From assembly GCF_029227915.1 (NCBI RefSeq), contig NC_079887.1:12710001-12774000 (forward strand): a stretch of DNA of 64,000 nt, written 5' to 3'. This DNA is from Hydractinia symbiolongicarpus (taxonomy: Eukaryota; Cnidaria; Hydrozoa; Anthoathecata; Hydractiniidae). The notes under the pieces were generated by a model. That model saw only the letters and a list, made by a program, of their open reading frames with translations. It had not been told where the DNA came from and did not search any database. Of the stretch, positions 62,387-64,000 are shown piece by piece. Position numbers and translations under genes: made by a program. Positions within the stretch are counted from its first letter, which is position 1, and every line of letters starts with the position of its first letter.

Positions 62387-64000
62387 TTATAATAAAGCTC
62401 AGTTTGATATTTTGAAGACATCTGCATTGGTGTTAACTTTTTGTTACTACGGTTATTATTGATAAGTGCAATTCTTTCTCTAAGTCGCACAAGTAGCCAA
62501 ATTTGGAAACATCAATCTTAAAAACAGATAAAAATTTTTAAAAAAATAAAAGATTCTTAGACAGCGTTCTAAGGACTTTCGTATGAAATAATCTTTACAA
62601 GATTTTTAAAAGAAGTAAAGTTTATATATGACGTTAACTTCTTCTTTGTAAAATCACGCAATAAGAGTACCTGTCACTCGTTATGTAAAAATAGAACCAG
62701 GTCTTAGATTCTGAGTCCTGCTACTATGCCCTGATCTTAATTGTGAGTTCTGGCTTTCCAATAAGGACCTGGGTCCTCTTTTCTTTTATGACTTATTTCC
62801 TTAAATATAGACGAAAACTTAAAGTCACAACCACACAATATATTGATATCAATGCGCTTCGGAACTCAAGAACTATAACAACAGATCCCCAACCCTCGGG
62901 CATCTTGTATCTTTGCTGACATCGGAACGGCAATACCAGCATGGCCCTGAAGAAGGCTATCCGATATGAAACCTGATTGGTGCGAATGTGTCGCGTATTT
63001 ATTGCGACAGAAAAAGATTTTGGCGAGACGGCGAGTCTGGGATAAACAGAAGAAAGCTAATGGTACAAAGATGGCGAAGAAGCTGTACCATTCTTTTTTT
63101 TCAAAGTGGATGTTTTTTTAAAAAAAGCATTACTAAGCAATGACAGTGCAAGAATAGCCACCATAAAGTGATATTGCCTACGTGGTAATTCGGCAAGTTC
63201 AATAACTAGCTATCTAGCTACACTTACTAGCACACTATCAAGATAAGACCAAATCAACTTGTTCCCATGTGTTGAGCTAGCAGCTTGATACAAGGAATGT
63301 CATGACACGAAATTATTAGCTAAGGAACCCAGTGTCGCCCACAACACATGTCAATTGTGTACAAAGATTATGTTTGACATTATTTCCTGTATAGACAAAT
63401 TAGTTTTTAAGGAATGTCAAAGATGTTTTTTTTAAAAAAATGTATATCGCAGTTGTAGTAGCAGGTATGTTTTTTTACTTGACATTACTTTTAGTTACCA
63501 TAAAAAATGTAGAAAGACAATAGGTTACCGTCATTGTCATTTCATCATTGCATGCACATTTATCTAGCCTAACTCGTACAATTTAAAAGCTCAATAACTT
63601 TGGCAAATAAATAAAACTTGGAAATTAAAAAGGTATTTTGAGGAAGAGTTAAAAAATTACAAATGTTGGGCGAATAATGAAAGGTAAGAACAGTTTTAAT
63701 GAAATGATTCCTGCTAGGTCAATGGACAAGCTATGAAGAAATTTCAGACAAATCAAATTGTAAATATATTTTAATTTACACTATGATGGCTAAATCTAAG
63801 ATTCACTAAAGATAGTGTTAATTTTCTACATGCAATACAACAAGTATTACATTTCAGAAAATATCGGTTGCTTTTCTACTACATCAGGTTTCCCAAAATC
63901 TCCCAAATTAAGCTGTAAGAGTTGTTTTAATAACACTTTTAACAAATTTTAATTCTATTTTTATCGGCACCATGTTGTTAAAGCATGTAGTGAAATTAAA
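62387..64000. other. Intergenic, no gene seen
   Basis: AT-rich DNA with no credible coding frame or RNA gene on either strand. Confidence 0.5.

Overview
The window is AT-rich animal nuclear DNA. Spliced genes with GT..AG introns, a dense population of eukaryotic transposons and no operons or ribosomal features rule out a bacterium. The Polinton proteins, the Penelope-like reverse transcriptase and the PAN/Thr-rich/EGF/LamG secreted protein all resemble cnidarian sequences as I remember them, so a cnidarian (possibly a hydrozoan) is my best inference. No database search was possible.

Layout. 0.7-2.0 kb: N-terminal piece of a Polinton (Maverick) protein-primed DNA polymerase, lineage A, minus strand. 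2.3-4.1 kb: broken LINE reverse transcriptase. 6.0-18.2 kb: a nearly complete but decayed second Polinton (lineage B), bounded by terminal inverted repeats. It carries polymerase B, a SAP/Rho-N-like ORF, a VLTF3-like late transcription factor, a packaging ATPase, a double-jelly-roll major capsid protein, a putative minor capsid protein and several conserved Polinton ORFs. Nearly all are broken, I see no integrase or protease, and two smaller transposons are nested inside. 21.5-25.4 kb: a head-to-head palindrome of two copies of a Penelope-like element (RT plus C-terminal GIY-YIG), flanked on both sides by (TA)n. 26.8-27.2 kb: fragment of a Tigger/pogo-type transposase.

The host genes are few. 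28.2-33.3 kb holds a three-exon gene for a large type II membrane protein that looks like an unnamed glycosyltransferase family. 37.1-50.4 kb is a 6,660-bp segment present twice in direct tandem, each copy carrying the same five-exon gene for a secreted PAN/Thr-rich/EGF-like/LamG protein; every translated segment compared is identical between copies. The rest (18.2-21.5, 33.7-37.1, 50.4-64.0 kb) is intergenic DNA full of short nonautonomous repeats. These include a TIR element with a paralogous empty site, piggyBac-like TTAA elements, a recurrent repeat family (called B here) found both head-to-tail and inverted, and several minisatellites.

The capsid, ATPase, polymerase and late-factor remnants are the virus-like gene set of one Polinton and would once have worked together. 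The two host proteins look like secretory-pathway products and show no sign of being linked to each other.
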